DNA of 64,000 nt from Nereocystis luetkeana (lineage: Eukaryota; Sar; Phaeophyceae; Laminariales; Laminariaceae), in assembly GCA_031213475.1 (NCBI GenBank), contig JARUPZ010000026.1, positions 1,256,501-1,320,500 of the forward strand, given 5' to 3'. Position numbers and translations under genes: made by a program. Under the pieces are notes generated by a model. It was given only the letters and a program-made list of their open reading frames with translations. It did no database searches and was not told the DNA's origin. Below, piece by piece: positions 32,124-46,976 of the stretch (position 1 is its first letter; each line of letters starts with the position of its first letter).

Positions 32124-35100
32124 AGGGGGGAATCGTGTAAGTGGAGGCATGCCAGTATATCCATTTCAAATCGAATGCTAGCAATTTGTAGACAGTGTCA
32201 AAGTTTGGAACGTTGACGTACGTCTTTATTTATTGGAGGTACAGACTGCTTGGGTTTCACCCGTATAGTCATCACACTCGACCTTTACCTGAAGTGTACC
32301 ACAAAATGTTCTATTCGCCATCCTTGGTGACTGAGTTCACAGATCGCCGATCGATGGACCATGTTTGCGGATGCAGCTGGAACCATATTTGAATTATCAT
32401 GAAGCGCGGAACGCCTACTGCTTGGAACAAATGTCTACTGGACTTAGCCAAGATACACCTGTAGTGTGTGGGATTAAGCATGGATAACGACTCAAACCAA
32501 CGTTTCTTCCCCCAAAAAAAAACAAGATGGAAGGGAAATGAGCCAAATATTCTTACGATGGGTACCGCAAAGGTCAGCGCCCTTCCCGTCGTACAGTGTC
32601 AAACGACTAGTCGTAAAGCTTGCCCTGTCTATGCGGCTACTTATGTATTTGCTGCGCTATCACGGTAGGAATACAAAAAAAGTCCTATTTATTCTGCTCC
32701 ATTCGTTACCACATCACCCCATCAACCACCAGTCAAGCACAAGCTTCAATCAAGATTGTTGCTGTAATGTCCGAGCCCATCCTACCTGGACCCCTCACGT
32801 TTACTCCCCAATCAAACGCCCCGCGCGATGTCCACTCGACGATCGAGCCTCACGCACAGCAGCAGGAGGCGCGGATGAAACCGTCTGCTTTCTATTTAAA
32901 AATACACGAACCTCATAGAAATGGTCCATTATGTTATCAAACCGCGATTATATTCGTGTCGGTATTCGACCTATCTATAGGGTAGATATGTCTTTGGAGC
33001 GACCTCCTGCATGAAAGGCGACGAGCGGAAAATGACCCGACGTCCCATGCAAGCTAGTGGGTCAAACACAATTATGAATACCAGAAAGTACTATTAAATA
33101 ATAAAATCACTAATAATGACAAAGCTTACGATGCGGACCCGATACTCTCGGTAGTTCCACTTACTTCCGAGCCACACGCAGACCAATAATAATGCTAAAA
33201 GTGTGACGGCGACAAACGAAAAAGGGACGAATTCGCACTCGTTAGCGACATCCTATCAACACATCTATCTAAAATATTGTGAAAGGTGTGAAGTTCAAGC
33301 ACTCAGTAGAGTAGTAGTCTTCGAGACCGCCCACCTTGCGGATCTTGCTCAATTTGGCGCCTGCTCTCCTCGTCCATATTACGACCCAGCTCCGTAAGGC
33401 CCGAGTTGTATTGTGGACGCCGCACCAGGGATAATCTGATAGGAGAACGATAGGAGACAATGGACAATCCTATTATTATTGTTGGAAGTAGTACGGATAG
33501 TAGACGACCCCGCACGAAACAGTCAATGCTGAGAAGATTTCCTGAGCTCACGTCGGACAAGACACCTCGCAGATAGATACAACAACAAAAACGTCGTGCG
33601 CTTGCCATCATAACATCGACTACTTCAACATGTATGTGCCGCGTACGTACATATTCTTCTACAGAATGCAGCCGTTGAAGGGAAGCACCCCGTTATACAA
33701 AACAAGCGAACTTTACTGCACGTCACCCATATTATCAAGCGAAACATAGAAAATGTACGGTTTTCCGTGGTCGTTGAGCGGTAATACTCAGACGATGATC
33801 CTGGTTACTAAGCACTCCTCTACATGGAAGATCTGGACCGTGGAATTGTTGTATTTTCTTACTTACCCACACGGCTGTTAAAATACGTAATAAATGAGTG
33901 CAAGTGTTTATAAACTCGAAGCTGTGCCCTCATCAGAGGGAAACATCGGTGTTCAAGCACACAGACTAATTCACTGGTGATTTCGAATACTAATATCGTC
34001 TGTAACTGGTGGGAATACTCGCTTTGTATAGATGCTCGTGCCCCGAATTGCCGGCGTTCGCCACATCGAACGTTTCCGTTATCCCATAACAAGACAGGTT
34101 CAACTCCCACTAAACTACGCTTACGCACAACATTATATATGCCCTGGCAGCCCGCGTGTTTGATCTTAGCCCGACTCTGGCGATGTGGCACGACGGGCTA
34201 TCTCTGATGCCACGGTAAGCTGGTTGTCCTACTACTACTGCTGTAGTTCCACCGTAGCCATCGACTATATATATGTGGGGCATGGGATCGCGATAAATGT
34301 GATGTCGTGCCGGCGGTTTGTGATTACTTCGTGCAATATGAATATTTTTGTTAGGACGATAAATAATCGCTCTGCAGAGTACCAGGCGTAAACGTTTGGA
34401 CTCTGAATATAATCAACGAGTGCGCAAGCTGACAACGGCCGTAAACTTACAGGATGACAGTCAACGAGAGGACGTTCGCCGCGCACCTCGACACCTGCAA
34501 GTTTCGATGACCGATCACAAGGTCATCCAGGTGACCAGTGTTCAGTTGTTTAAACGTTACTTGCAAGTTGACCGGGGATGGGGGGAGAAACAGCTGAAGA
34601 GGTGCACTCGCGCAGCTTGATGCATCACACGTCGTAATTATTTGGACGAGAGATCGACGTAATGTACGAGTAATTCATATTTCAGAAGTATACATCTGGC
34701 ATCGAGCATTTAACAACAATGTATGTATACGATACAATGCACCTAGTACGTGTATGAAATATCTTGTGCGTGGATGCACCTAACGGCCCCTTTGTGTGTG
34801 CTCAACGGAGTGTGACGTGAATTCCAGAGACTGCGCTTTCTCAAGCAGTTACTTGTCATTTTGTCCTACTCACAAAAGTAAAAATGTCCGCTAGTGAGGT
34901 CTCAACACCGTGTAGATGTTCCTGCCGACACGAGCTAAACACCCACTGTACGCATGCCGAATCTCCTTTCGCGGATAAGTTGCAGTTGAATGCGGGCAGT
35001 GCAACATACCTTGTATCAAGCATGCCTCGCGCTTTATGATGTAAATATGATCGTGAGTTGCTTGGTATACACAGTCGTCTCCGTGCAAACACTCTGTAAG

Positions 35101-36869
35101 CCACGCACTTAGCCAAAAATGCCACAAGGCCCCGATGACCTATCATCTGTACGTGCGAGGTCATCGGGATTCAGACTTAAAGCCTAAACAATGATGTTTG
35201 TGCCGCAAAAAGTGTCAACACGTCCACCCGAATAGGACTACGCTACCAACACGGGTATAGAAAATGTAGGATTAAATGTCGGTGTTTGCTTTATGAACAG
35301 TAACAACTAACTGTAGAGAGGGTTAGGACGGCACCGAAATTGAAATACCCCGAAAAACATACTGGACAGTTTTTGTGCCGGTTGATGAAGCACTATGGCA
35401 CGGCCGGAATTTCTTCTCTGTAACGATACCAGGCGGACATTTGTTTTGGCGGCTAATTGTAGCACAAAGGGGGCTTCAGATTAGGCGCCACCTGCAGTTC
35501 GGAAATATAATGTGCTGATTAAACTTTATATATATATAATATGACACATTACATCAACCCGTATTGTTCCCACCCCGGGAGTGCAGTCATCAATGCGTCG
35601 ACGTATCGACACCATTTAAAAATTTTACCGAACGAGGTGAATTGTATAGGCGGTAGGTCACAATCCCGATCCTCCTTTTTATACCGAGAAGGACCATCGG
35701 GAAACTTCTGCTTGATTGAACTAGGTAGGTGGTATACAGGACGTTTGAACGCGGCAGATTTTGTGTACCAAATACATGAAGACCCTACGTAAATTGTTCT
35801 CGTGTACCATGTGCTTAGTTCAGGGCATACTGCGCTGCTGACGTACTACGACATACTATGCGCAACGGAAAATGTTACAGGCACAGAGTAGGTATTACCC
35901 GTTGGCGGTTGAACTACTCAAATCCCAAGGTGTTGAAAGTACAACAGGGGCAATGTTGTAGTAATGTAAACAGGACAACAAACCTCGGTAACTATGTGAT
36001 GCAAAATAATTTCCAGACCAAAACAAAATTACTCTTTTTTTTGCACTCTCAATACATACGGTGTTACGATCAGCCACGCGCAACCTGTTCAAACACGTTG
36101 TTATCGGGCATAATGTATCGTGTAAACTGTTGCTCTATATTCGATACGCGGTACAAATTAACATTCGGAAATGATTATCGCTCTGCATCACGAAGACCCC
36201 TCGTACACCAACTTAGAAGGGGGTTCGGTCAGCGAGACGTGCGCTTCTTTCTCATGTATTACATATATTCCTCATGAACCGTGCTCCCCACCTACCCCGT
36301 CCCTGCACACAAGTCGGCAACGGTTGAAAACTGAAAACTCATGACCTCGAAAGATTTGTTATTGATACTGGAAACAACTGTAAAATTGAACGTAAACGCC
36401 CCATCGTTTTTTTTTTATTAACAAGTTCTCGGTGATTGGCACCTTCTCCACTACTGGTTTATCATAAATATGTGCATGCAAAAGTTCCACGCCTGTTATC
36501 GTTCAGAGCGATTCCTCGAAACAAAAAGTGTTTGATTTATTTCAGGAAGTAAGTGTTTAAACGCCGGAGAATCGATTAAAAAACGCCATCCGGTATTCTA
36601 AGTATCATCGCCGATGACTGCGGAATTAGAGCAATGGCGTTCGGTTGTCGGGCTGTCCATCGGGGTAAATATCAACCGCGGTACTCCACAGCATATATAT
36701 CACAGACGAGGTGCGTATATTGCCGTAGGGCGTTGGTCTTGCTTTTCCGCAATAATATCCGGTACGCCGGCAACCGCGACACGATCAACAACACAGAGAA
36801 AACTGTATCCGTTTAAAACCGTTACAAGTACATACATGGCGACATTCGTACTTGTTACGAAAGGTCCTA
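32124..36869. other. No supportable gene over 4.7 kb
   Basis: Frames here stay at or below about 140 codons and are scattered on both strands. None has recognised motifs or paired splice sites. Small hairpins occur, e.g. cccgatgacct/aggtcatcggg at 35131-35168. Regulatory sequence for gene B, if transcribed from here, is not identifiable by eye. Confidence 0.4.
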
Positions 36870-36974
36870 TTACGGGGGGCCATAGTTAACAGGACCTATG
36901 GTGTACATAAAAACCTATATGTTCAACAATTTTTACCAGCAATATTTGGTCCTGTTAACTATGGCCCCCCGTAA
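36870..36974 (+). mobile_element. TA-flanked MITE, copy 2
   Basis: 105 bp with almost perfect terminal inverted repeats (TTACGGGGGGCCATAGTTAA at the left, its complement at the right) and TA on both sides (36868-36869, 36975-36976). The interior is AT-rich (tacataaaaacctatat). It is the best-preserved copy in the window. Confidence 0.93.
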
Positions 36975-37258
36975 TATTGGAAATCCCTTGGGTAGTATTG
37001 ATAGATTTTCGCCTCACCCTTGCGTTTGCTGCTCAACAGCCAAGGCATGCACTATATACTACACCACACTGTCCCGAAACAGATGAGCAGTATTCTTCAA
37101 AAATCAACTAGTTAGTTATTATTTTATTCGGTCCAATGTTTCCGATAGAGAGTGGTATCTGATACCTCGTAGAGGAACCGTTCGCAACACGTAGGCAAAG
37201 ATTGCTACAATAAATAATCGGGGCTCTCCGTCACCCCTCCTCACTCGATGGACAGACA
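36975..37258. other. No supportable gene
   Basis: Short gap between a MITE and a SINE; nothing recognised. Confidence 0.4.
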
Positions 37259-37611
37259 AATATCTATTTTTATTTTTATTTTTATTTTTTCATCCCATTC
37301 ATTATCTTCGCACATCTTCTTCTCTCTCTCCTTCCAACTCGTAACTCAGATCCGGGGTCACATAGCAGGCTCTTCTCCCCCCTTCCCGCTACGGTACGTG
37401 CCTTCATTTTTTATCGCGAAAATATTTCAGCCTTTTCTTCCCTCGTCGACTCGCATCGAATTGTGCCTACCCACGCTGCAAGGCGCTCTCAACAATTGAA
37501 TCCCTTTTTATATTTTTGCAAATAAAGTCAAACCCCGACCCTCCTGGGGCTCGAACCCAGGGCTCAAACAAGTAGAATTCGAGGTTAACCACTTGAACCA
37601 CCGGGGCGACC
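37259..37611 (-). mobile_element. tRNA-derived SINE, copy 3 (complete)
   Basis: On the minus strand the head begins ggtcgccccggtggttcaag at 37611, the B box (gggctcgagcc-like, one change from copy 2) follows, and the body ends gaatgggatg before a tail of four AAAAAT units (37264-37290). The complete structure confirms the tRNA head as the true 5' end. Confidence 0.92.
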
Positions 37612-40600
37612 GGCCTGCAATCAGGTGGCTCTAGATGCAGTACGCCACCCCTCGCGCCACGGATTGAAACGTCAACTTGGACAGCTCTACCAATCATATC
37701 TAACCCGCAACGTTCTGAGCAAGTGCGCAGGTGTGAGATGTTGGTTCCGCGTTTGTGTCTCCGCAAAAAAAACACCTAACGCTTTGCTGCCATGCCGGGA
37801 ACGAGCACTGTGTTTGAACAAGGAAGTCAAATATGTTATCAGTGCCACCAAGCCCTCTTTGTTCACGCAGCCACAATCTCAGTCATCGCAGACGACCATT
37901 TAAATTATATCGCTAACCATTAGCCAGGGACACGCATTCAGTACCTACCTACTGTAATATAGAAACACACCCAAAACGGGAGACAAAAAGCACTGTCCTC
38001 TGGAGCTACTGTTTCCCGCCTTGACCAAGTTGGTAACTCGACCACGTGCGTCTGATGGATGAAACGCAGATTCCTAGATTGTGGGCATCATGTGAAATAT
38101 CGAATCCGCTCAGCGTGTAGCTCACACGGCAGTATTGAGCACACTCCACAGACGCCCATGGTATACCCCCCCCCTACCATGGCATGAATCAATAATACCG
38201 CAACAAACGAGGAAATAGGCAAATAAATGTAGGTATGGCCGCCACTTTACATCGGCAGTCTCGACCCCGTTGAAGTGGGGATTTGGACATCAAACGGACG
38301 CTACAAGAATAGTAAATTCTCGCAAGAAGAGTAGCTGGCCCGTCAGCACGAAGGTTTATTTTTAGTCGGCATGACTCACGTCGAACATGTGATGCATCGT
38401 ATGTGTACATGTCCATCGATGCGTATCCGGGCACAGGCGGAATAGACGTGGCGATTTGACTACGGTTCGTGCATGTGCACAAAAAGGGGTGTCGGCATCG
38501 CGTAGCTCAAGCTCTCGGTTCGACGTTGTGTTTTTTGTGGAACCAAAAGTCACGCATTCGAACTTGGTATTTAACGCGTCGCGTCGTGGCAGCCATTGAA
38601 AATCAAAATAAGCATCTTGTCGAAAGGCATGGTATTTCATTATGCCGTGTACCGTCTAAATAAAACCTGCAGTGTATGCCATGTACGCCGTTACATCACA
38701 TAACACCAGTTTGAAATGTACTTCAGAAGACACCAGCCCTAACGTACGAGGTATTGTGCTGCCCGTCACAGTACACCAAGGAAACAACCCCGACGTACGG
38801 GTATGGGAAAAAACAAATCAGTACCCTTAAAGCAAAATACATGTACGATGATGGTATCGCTGTGTTGTCGAGACGCAATATTGACAGGCAATTTTGCTCA
38901 CCAGACAGATAGGTGTCGCGGGAATGATATAGCGAGATGAAGGCGATTATTCGCCCACCAGTAGTACACGAATGCCCCACAATGTCCAGGAAGGGTGGCG
39001 CCCAACTCGGACTAAACAATATAGAATGATTTCCCCTGCGCATGTTAGGAATCAACTATCGACCATAACGACGGTGCAATATCTAGATGTCCGCTGGTGT
39101 CCTTAACCATAGCACGCATGGGTTTAACTGCACAAAAATATAAGCAAACTCTTATAGACCATTACGATCCTTGCGGCCATTTCTCGGAGGTCTATCGTCT
39201 TCCAAACTGTTTTTCGGAAATACCGCCGAAAATCTTATATATATGCGCTCTCTCTCGAACCGCATCACCGGTGAGCCATTGGTATTTATTTGTTAGAATC
39301 TAAGATTCTGGCGCGTTTCGTGTGTTGTAGTAATAACTCTACTAAATGATATGGCGGTTGTTTGTGTGGTAATTGGTTTGCTATTGCTGTGTTTGTGACT
39401 TGCGCAGTGGGTTTTCATTTGACGGATATTTACACGCATCAATACTCTGCGTTTCAGGCGTTCTGTAGAAAACAATTTTTCGTTCAGGAGTCACGTTAGA
39501 TACCATGCTTCTGCGTTTTCGTCGATTTCTGGACTAGAAACGGCTGGGTAATTTGTTTTAATATGATCAGAAAACGCTATACCCGTGCTGAAGTCCGGTG
39601 TTCATTGAAGAGGTAGGAAGTGCGACTCGCGGATAACATCATACTTCGTACACCCCTATCCGAGTATGGTATGCCCATAGTAGGACAGATATTTGAAGAA
39701 AGAGAGCTCCCGTAGAAATAACAAGGCAACGCGTATAGCCGCGAGGTGAGCCAGGGGCCGATACCCCGCACCACCTGCAAGGAAGACACATGGCAAAAAG
39801 CACACCGGCGACACTTGTCTCCATGGCCGCCCAATCGCGAGTAACAACGTTGTACTGGGAGGGCGCCAAACACGAGATGTATTGGTTTATGAATGTCCGA
39901 AGCAACAGGTGTGTGGGCAGCGGCTTGGATCACCACAACATCTTAGACGTTGTTGGTATTTTCCTCATATCCGATATATATATATGACACATTTAAGCTA
40001 TAATAGCGCTTCGAACGTTGAAGATGATCATACATCCACGAATGTCGTACGAAACATCTAATCGGAGTCGGCCGCCGTAGTTCACACCACACCACCTGAG
40101 TGGCAACTAACAATATCATCTCCCTCGGCCCTGAATTTTGCTAGATGCTGGCGAATCAGCAGACAAACAACCTTAACATCGTGAACTGATTTTTTTTGTT
40201 GAACTTGCGCGCAGGCACCTTGCACAGTGTACCATATTATATGCCAGACAACGAAATGTCCACAGCCGCAGTGTCGAGGACCTAAATTTCCCAGTGACAC
40301 ATGGTTTGACAACTAAAATATACCGATTCAATAATGGTAGGGAATCTACGATGTACAGGATGACCCTCAGCTTGCGAGGTATGGTACTCAAACATGCGAC
40401 AGTTCTGAGGGAGTGGCTTCAAAGGTACGAGCACCTTCCCCTCTTGAAACCATTACACCTGATTCGATGCGTGGGGGACACACCTGGTAGTTTGGTGGCT
40501 GATTCTAGAGCGTTACGAAATCGTTTTTCTTTGCCCCCACTCTGACTCCAAATATACGAATGTAGAACCACAGCGGGCGAAAGATGACGGGCAGGTTGAT

Positions 40601-41231
40601 GTAGAAGATATATATATATATATACATAAGCTTCGCATGGCCTCCCTGTAACCATCAACGTGTGAAACTTCGAAACCTCAAACGGCACGGAAGATGTTTT
40701 TTCAGTACGCTTCCGTATTGTACGTTGTGAACCCTGGTGCCGCAAGACGTGCAGCGTACACCCCTGTCGTGTCAATGCTTATTGACTTCTACCAGAAGGT
40801 ATTCAGGTCGTTCGGCCGAGCTGCTCTTTTTCTCATGTTTGGTATGGACGATCCACGCCTACCCGTGATTGCACCATGCTGGAGTAGTAGACGCATTATA
40901 TCTGGTCTGTGTATATGGTTAATCCTGTCGCAAGTAGGGATGGAAGAATACCGTAGACGTGTGCAAACAACTTGCAAAAAACAAAAATCAACCGTACAGC
41001 CGACCACCACTACGGTCGGTGACGCCTTTCATCACTCTTTGCTTTGACATGAAACCGACATTGCGCGGATATCCTCTCATGCACAGTGTCCGCACAAATT
41101 AAATGTCTAGTTCTCTGGAATTTGCTTTGACGGGTGTTGACGGTACCATTCACTGAGTACGGCAGGTATGTCTTTGAAGGTGTCCTTGTGCACTCGACGA
41201 TGGGAAGTTCGGAAATATTACCAAGGTCCCA
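37612..41231. other. No supportable gene over 3.6 kb
   Basis: Short frames on both strands only (largest about 119 codons). A TA palindrome lies at 40611-40625. No recognised repeat or motif. Confidence 0.4.
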
Positions 41232-41774
41232 TTGGTGGGGTTGGTATCGTTGTTGCGTAATCACCTGTACGTCAACAGCTCTGGACGCGGACGACGCCAG
41301 GTTGTACGGTACTCAACCAGCATATATATGTCGCGGGCCTGTACGACTCCTCTGTCTTTCTCAGTCAGAACCACTATATATGGTTTGAGTAGGAGTATGT
41401 GGGTGACAGTAAAAAATACCAATGAAAGATCCCAACCCTTTCACCTGGCCACCAGTGCAGATCAAATCACAGCTAACACCTTGGAATTTGCCTATAAACA
41501 ATGCAAACCAAACTCCTCACCACTATCCCCGAGGACCTCAAATATGCCTGGTAGTACGGACATCCCTTATAAACAACTTCGTGCGCCGGGCGTTATTTCC
41601 CCTATAAAGTGTGGAAATCATACGGGTATGGGATCACGAATCTATGATGCAGTTGCATCGTATATTAGCAACGTCTGTCCTAGTGCTCCCGGTTCAAACG
41701 TGCTGAGCAATACCCTTGGATCCTACTACACCGTAATTGAAGGTGCGGACTGGCCATATGTCGACAATTTGTGA
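41232..41774 (+). CDS. Unsupported 180-codon frame (possible hypothetical protein)
   Basis: This is the longest non-repeat frame outside the A/B genes and the A-rich artefact at 11.2-11.8 kb. Composition is balanced, with many Ser, Thr and Asn and an NTNERSQPF and GNHTGMGSRIYD segment, but it has no recognised domain, no signal peptide and no obvious splice sites. A frame this long can arise by chance in 64 kb, so I give it little weight. Confidence 0.18.
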   Translation: MVGLVSLLRNHLYVNSSGRGRRQVVRYSTSIYMSRACTTPLSFSVRTTIYGLSRSMWVTVKNTNERSQPFHLATSADQITANTLEFAYKQCKPNSSPLSPRTSNMPGSTDIPYKQLRAPGVISPIKCGNHTGMGSRIYDAVASYISNVCPSAPGSNVLSNTLGSYYTVIEGADWPYVDNL

Positions 41775-44700
41775 CGCATGCTACACTGCTGATCGGCACT
41801 CAACTGTATATTCTTCCTCACACGCACCAGGAGCTCTCCCGACTTCACTCCTGTAATTTGAGTTGTGTGCAACGTCGACGACCCCTCAACGACTATTGTA
41901 GTTCCTAGGTCAGGTCGGAATGTTCCCACAATCATGAAATATTTAGTGGAACCCCTGTACTACAACGCTAAACTTTGTGTGTTTAGTTAAACTCGTCCTA
42001 ATGGCTAGATATGCCAATACCATTGCATCGTTACTAGACGGTGAGAGAGAAACACAGGTGTTGATTTTACGTTATAGACTCATTCATGTCAAACCCCTAC
42101 CAGACTGTGTCGTGCCTGAGGTTCGGTTCGTCTCGCCGGGAGAAGTATGATGCCTCGGCGTCGAACGCTGTAGAACGAGAAAGGCGTGCACTAAGAAACA
42201 CGGGTATTATCACGAGCTGACAGAGAAAGAACAAATTCGAAGAATGGAACACACAGCACAGGGCGTAGAGAGATCGATGTGGACGTGTCATTGCCGCTCA
42301 ACCTGAGCGCGGTGGTAATAGTTGATTGACATGTAGGGCATTCAAACCCTCCTTCTTTCTTCTCAAAACACCGAAATATTCCTAGCAGGGTTACTCTTAC
42401 ACATACAACACAAATCACACTGATGCCTCATTCACCAAAACACTGCGTGAGCGTCCTAGGCGTACAGAAAAATCCCACGGATAGTTTCGTCTATGACAAC
42501 GGTTAACCTCCTCCTCCCTGACTATGCATTTCCGTCAATATTATACCATATGTTTATGACGGCTAGACGAATCGGGTTATTGGGCGACGGTGGTACAGTG
42601 GCATGTCTCAAGTTGTTGGCAAGTTCAAACTTATCCGAACGAAACGTAGCCCCCGATCACGTGCAGGTTGATATTCATCCTTTCAGAGAATTGCCGTCCC
42701 GTTTCATGGATTAAACAGTCAAATTCCAAGTAATTGGTCCCCAAGACGGAACTACGGTCCTGAAAGCTACACCTGCCCTATGCACCAGTAGGATTCGCAT
42801 AAGTTGCGTCTCTCTATATTATTCAGATGCGCGCCATCCTTGGATTGGCTATAGGTCCTCCAGTCTTCGGATGTGTTGTCGATGAACTATATATAGTGCC
42901 CACGCTAATCTTGGTCTAACCACCCAAAACCAGATCATAAATTTATATTTTGCCGAAAAAATGGAAACAACCTTTTGGCACGTGTCATGGTGGACCCATA
43001 AGATTTCTCAACGGAATTTACTAACGACCATTTCCATACTCTAACAACTACCAGGTATGTAGTAGTGTCAACACAAAAAAAAGTCGGTGTTGACAAAAAA
43101 AAGGAAACTCAAGAAATTCAGTTGTATCCATGCGATATGGTGTCGTGACTTGATATATACTCTATGCATACCCCTATAGTCGTACAGCAACAGACTCCCG
43201 ACTTTTCCGTCAGCATCGGTTTACACATACAGTTCAATGAGCACTTCTTGGTATTATAATGATTTTGCCATTCACCGAATCACCCTCGGTTTCTTTAGCG
43301 AATCGTGCATGGCCCAGCTTTCGAAACTGCCGATCCCATATTCCTCGAAACAAAACGTCATCCGTTATTGTGGCGAAACAGGGAAGCAGCATGGCGGATT
43401 CTTAGAGAAGAAGTTAGTGGTTTGGGTAGGAAAATCCACTCGTGAAAACTGCGGCAAAGGTGGGTCTGGTCACTTTTGTAGTACCTCTGAATGTGTATAT
43501 TTTCCACCTCGAAGTGTCTGTTTTCCGGGTTCAGTTAGTAGTGATGTTGTGCGCTAAGAGTCGAGTGCTTGTTGATGGTGTGTTTCGCATGTACCTGTCT
43601 GTCTGGTGTCGTTGGAGACTGTTCTTAGGATATGAGGTGCCGATCCTTGATAGCGTTGTTAGAGTACACGCAAACAGATTCATCGGTACGATTGGTGAGA
43701 CCCCGGCCTCGGGTTGTACCCGAGCTGCATCGTTTAGCGTGATGAAGTGTGTTTGCAGTAAAATTTGTTGGGTGTTGCTACATGAGTCGCGCTTGAGCTA
43801 AATCTAATACGCGAATGAGAAGGTCAACACGCGAGTTCATTGTCACTTATTTTAGTCTCCGAAAAGCTCATGACGTCTGAGTTAACCTCCGGACGCTTTT
43901 CAATTTTGAGGGAGTTGTCAAGATTCCTCGACGTGCCCGTGGGGGAACTTTATGACGTGGTGCCAACAGTTGTGATTTCCAGATTATTAGCAGATCACGA
44001 GATGTTGTTGAAGACGTTTGACATCTTCAAAAATGCATGCCGCACAATATTATAATTTTCCGCAGCCTACTCGGGGGCGACTACCTTTGCCCTTCTGCGG
44101 TTCGAAATATATATGCATGGGTTTCGTCAGCGCCTGTCTCCTTCCCGCTTACAGCTGTAGGAAACAATATTTTCATGTGTACTCGCGGTGCCAATAGGTT
44201 GGTTATGAGTTTTCTAGGAGGAAGGTGGTTACAGCCCCGACTTGTTTTCGCAAGATGCACACGTGTTAAATAGTAATTGACATGCGTTGGATTTCTGACG
44301 ACTTGCTTTAACAATTATTTTTATTTCTCTTGCCATCCGACAATGTGCAGCATGATCTTCAACATGGATCACTCATAACTTTCACGAAAGAAGAAAACCT
44401 CGGAAACAAAAGGAAACCCATGCACCACGTCTTCCTCCCTTCCGTGCCAACTCTATTGTTTGCAACACCTGCCATTCGCAAAGTTGGTGCTGAAACAGAA
44501 ACCAGTAGAGGCTCGATCGGCCTCCGGACGACGCAAACGGGTTCAACGCACAACAGGGCAGTGTTGCACTAGTTAGCTCCACTCTTGGTAAAAAGAAAAT
44601 ATAAACGGAATAATTGCAGTGCCGAAACCCCTACACAAACAGCCCGCGAATCCCCCCCGCTACAAAGGTCGGAGGGCATGCGTTCAGTCGCAGGGCCTTT

Positions 44701-46368
44701 GTAATCTGTCTACGCAGACTTCTGTTAGGGGTCCGGGCTAGCTTCGATTCTCACCCTCCCATCTCTGGGTTACATTTGTATTTGAGATGGACCCATGTTC
44801 GTGGCTAGATTGGTTTGCGTTGATATACAAATACAAATTGACGGCGTGCCCGGGTACCAATTCATTATGTTTTCCCGGCCGTACGTATATATATGCCAAA
44901 ACGCACGGAGCGGGAATGGTGCCGCTCTATACCCGGGTCGATGAAATACTCCGTTCGAGCTGGGAAAACAGTGTCTGGTAAGTTTGGGAAGGGGGTTAGA
45001 AATTTGTTGTCAGGCGAATGTCCTTCGATCATGGTATAGAGATACAGCCTCACAAGCCAGGTTTGGAGGCTGCTCATGTCGTAGAGTAAAGATGCTGGAG
45101 GTACCGCCTTACAGATGTTTTAGGCATTTCAACACCTTCGAAGCCGGCTCACCAAGTGACGAGCGGGGAGGGATGGGTCGTACACAAACGTGCGGGAAAA
45201 CCTCCAACGAAACCGAGCGTCAAGACCCGAACCATTGGTTAAGGTCTGGTTTCTGGACGAAGAGTTTTGGAGCGTCAAGGCGAGCCAAATATATATGATT
45301 ATTGTTTCTACGTGATGCGGAATCTGCCTGAGCACGGACATTCCAATGAATTTCGTGATATTGCCCACTTTTCGGGAAAATCTTCCAAATCGTTTTGTGC
45401 GTTATCTGCTTCGAACGAAACATTGCCGATATTCGCGCGTTGCTGTTGATGCTGTAGGTATTGACCGAATATGTTTTGTATGGGGAAACCACAGGAGTCC
45501 GGGGGGTAATTATACCAGTTGCCTTCCTCCATTGCTATTCGGGGATAACTGCGACCGGCATAATTGAGCAAATACTATTGTTTCTCAAAAGCGTGTATAA
45601 ACTTGAGTAGTAGCTTGAGACAATAATAGCGTTTGCACCCCAAACCAAGAATCCACCGGTAATTGGGTTGAATGAGACCGTTGGGTACTCAACGAAACCT
45701 GTGTGGTGAAACTAGGGAAGGAAGCTTCTTGCAAAGCGTTTTCAAAACCTACCGTGTGGGGTTGACGAAAACGGCACGCATTCTACGCGCGCCCTTCCTC
45801 TGTCGTCTATGCCCCTCTGTGCGTTCGGTACAACTCAGTGGGGACCAGGCGTGCGTGCTTTCGGCACAGGAATGCATGAGAGCGCGTGCTTTCGACCGAG
45901 CGAAGTCGCTGTTTGATGCGACGCAAACACGTATCAAGTTGGTGTGTTCTCATATCGTTCACTCGACTACGTGAGTGCCGCGTCATTTCAAGTCGCCTGT
46001 TTTGTTTTCTTGTTGCCCACCCTCGCGTTTACGGGAGAGAGGGGTTTTGATGGGTTCTCACATTGTCACGCATAGCCGTGGACGCGTAGATATTTATGTT
46101 CGGCGGTGGTTTCGGGACAACATATAGCTGGGCATGGCTGATGCTGTTACTACTGTAGAAATTTCGTGCGGTCCCATGCAGTATTGCAGTGGCGGTTTGT
46201 AAAGGTGGGGTGGCACCAGCGGTAGTGTTATAAACGTGCAGGCATATTTTTTTACGTCTATGCTACAAGCAGCGGAACAATAATTCACCTGGCCTGGCCA
46301 GAAAGCGGATCAACTAACTCCTTGAGTCCCCGTGCGAATGCCGTCGGACGAAACGTGACATAAAGTGT
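41775..46368. other. No supportable gene over 4.6 kb
   Basis: Several 70-120 codon frames overlap each other (e.g. plus 43237-43557 and 43442-43801, plus 45672-45974). None carries recognised motifs. TA-rich palindromes are common. Confidence 0.4.
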
Positions 46369-46725
46369 TCAACGTGAGCGGTGCAGGTGCTTGTCGACAT
46401 CGTATGTCTGCGGGCGTTTAGCTTCTGTGTGTTCCACGGAAGCATCTCGGCGATGGTATCCGGGCCAAGCGACGTCAAACTTAGTCACGTTGGCTGGGAC
46501 GAGCACACCGTATAAATGAGTATTGGATCCGAACGATACCCCGCGGTTGTAAGGTGAAAGAAGGAAGAATGTATAAACTGCAACCCCTGACGTAACGGGT
46601 GAAGAAAAATACCCTGATCTATCAGCGACTGGGGGCTCAGCTCTAAAGCACGGAAACTGTGTGATATATATAGTGAACCCGTCAAAACCGCCAATCGAGA
46701 CCAAATCGAAATCAACGTTGAACAT
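46369..46725 (-). CDS. Unsupported 118-codon frame
   Basis: The translation (start MFNVDFDLVSIGGFDGFTIY) has an even, protein-like composition rich in Phe, Tyr and Val. No domain is recognised and no splice partner found. It could be an exon or chance. Confidence 0.15.
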   Translation of the reverse strand: MFNVDFDLVSIGGFDGFTIYITQFPCFRAEPPVADRSGYFSSPVTSGVAVYTFFLLSPYNRGVSFGSNTHLYGVLVPANVTKFDVAWPGYHRRDASVEHTEAKRPQTYDVDKHLHRSR

Positions 46726-46976
46726 ATGTCAGACAGACAAAGGACGAGGCACTCCAAAATGTGGCTGACGGACGCAGCTGCGCGGCGCTTTCCAACTCCG
46801 GCGTTCAGGTGGGAGATGGCGTTGGTGTAAGTAGCGCTGATGGCGATCAAGGTTCTTTTAGAAACGAGCAACCTGGGTAGAAACAGGGGGGAAAAGTGTG
46901 CGCCAATGCCCGTTCGCTGAACGATCCCTACGGAAGAAACTCTACCAGAGACGTGAACGAAACAAACGTCGTGCTA

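Noticed and set aside
34030-34115. Sequence with a GGTTCAACTCC B-box-like word
   Set aside because: No A box at the right spacing and no tRNA cloverleaf can be drawn.
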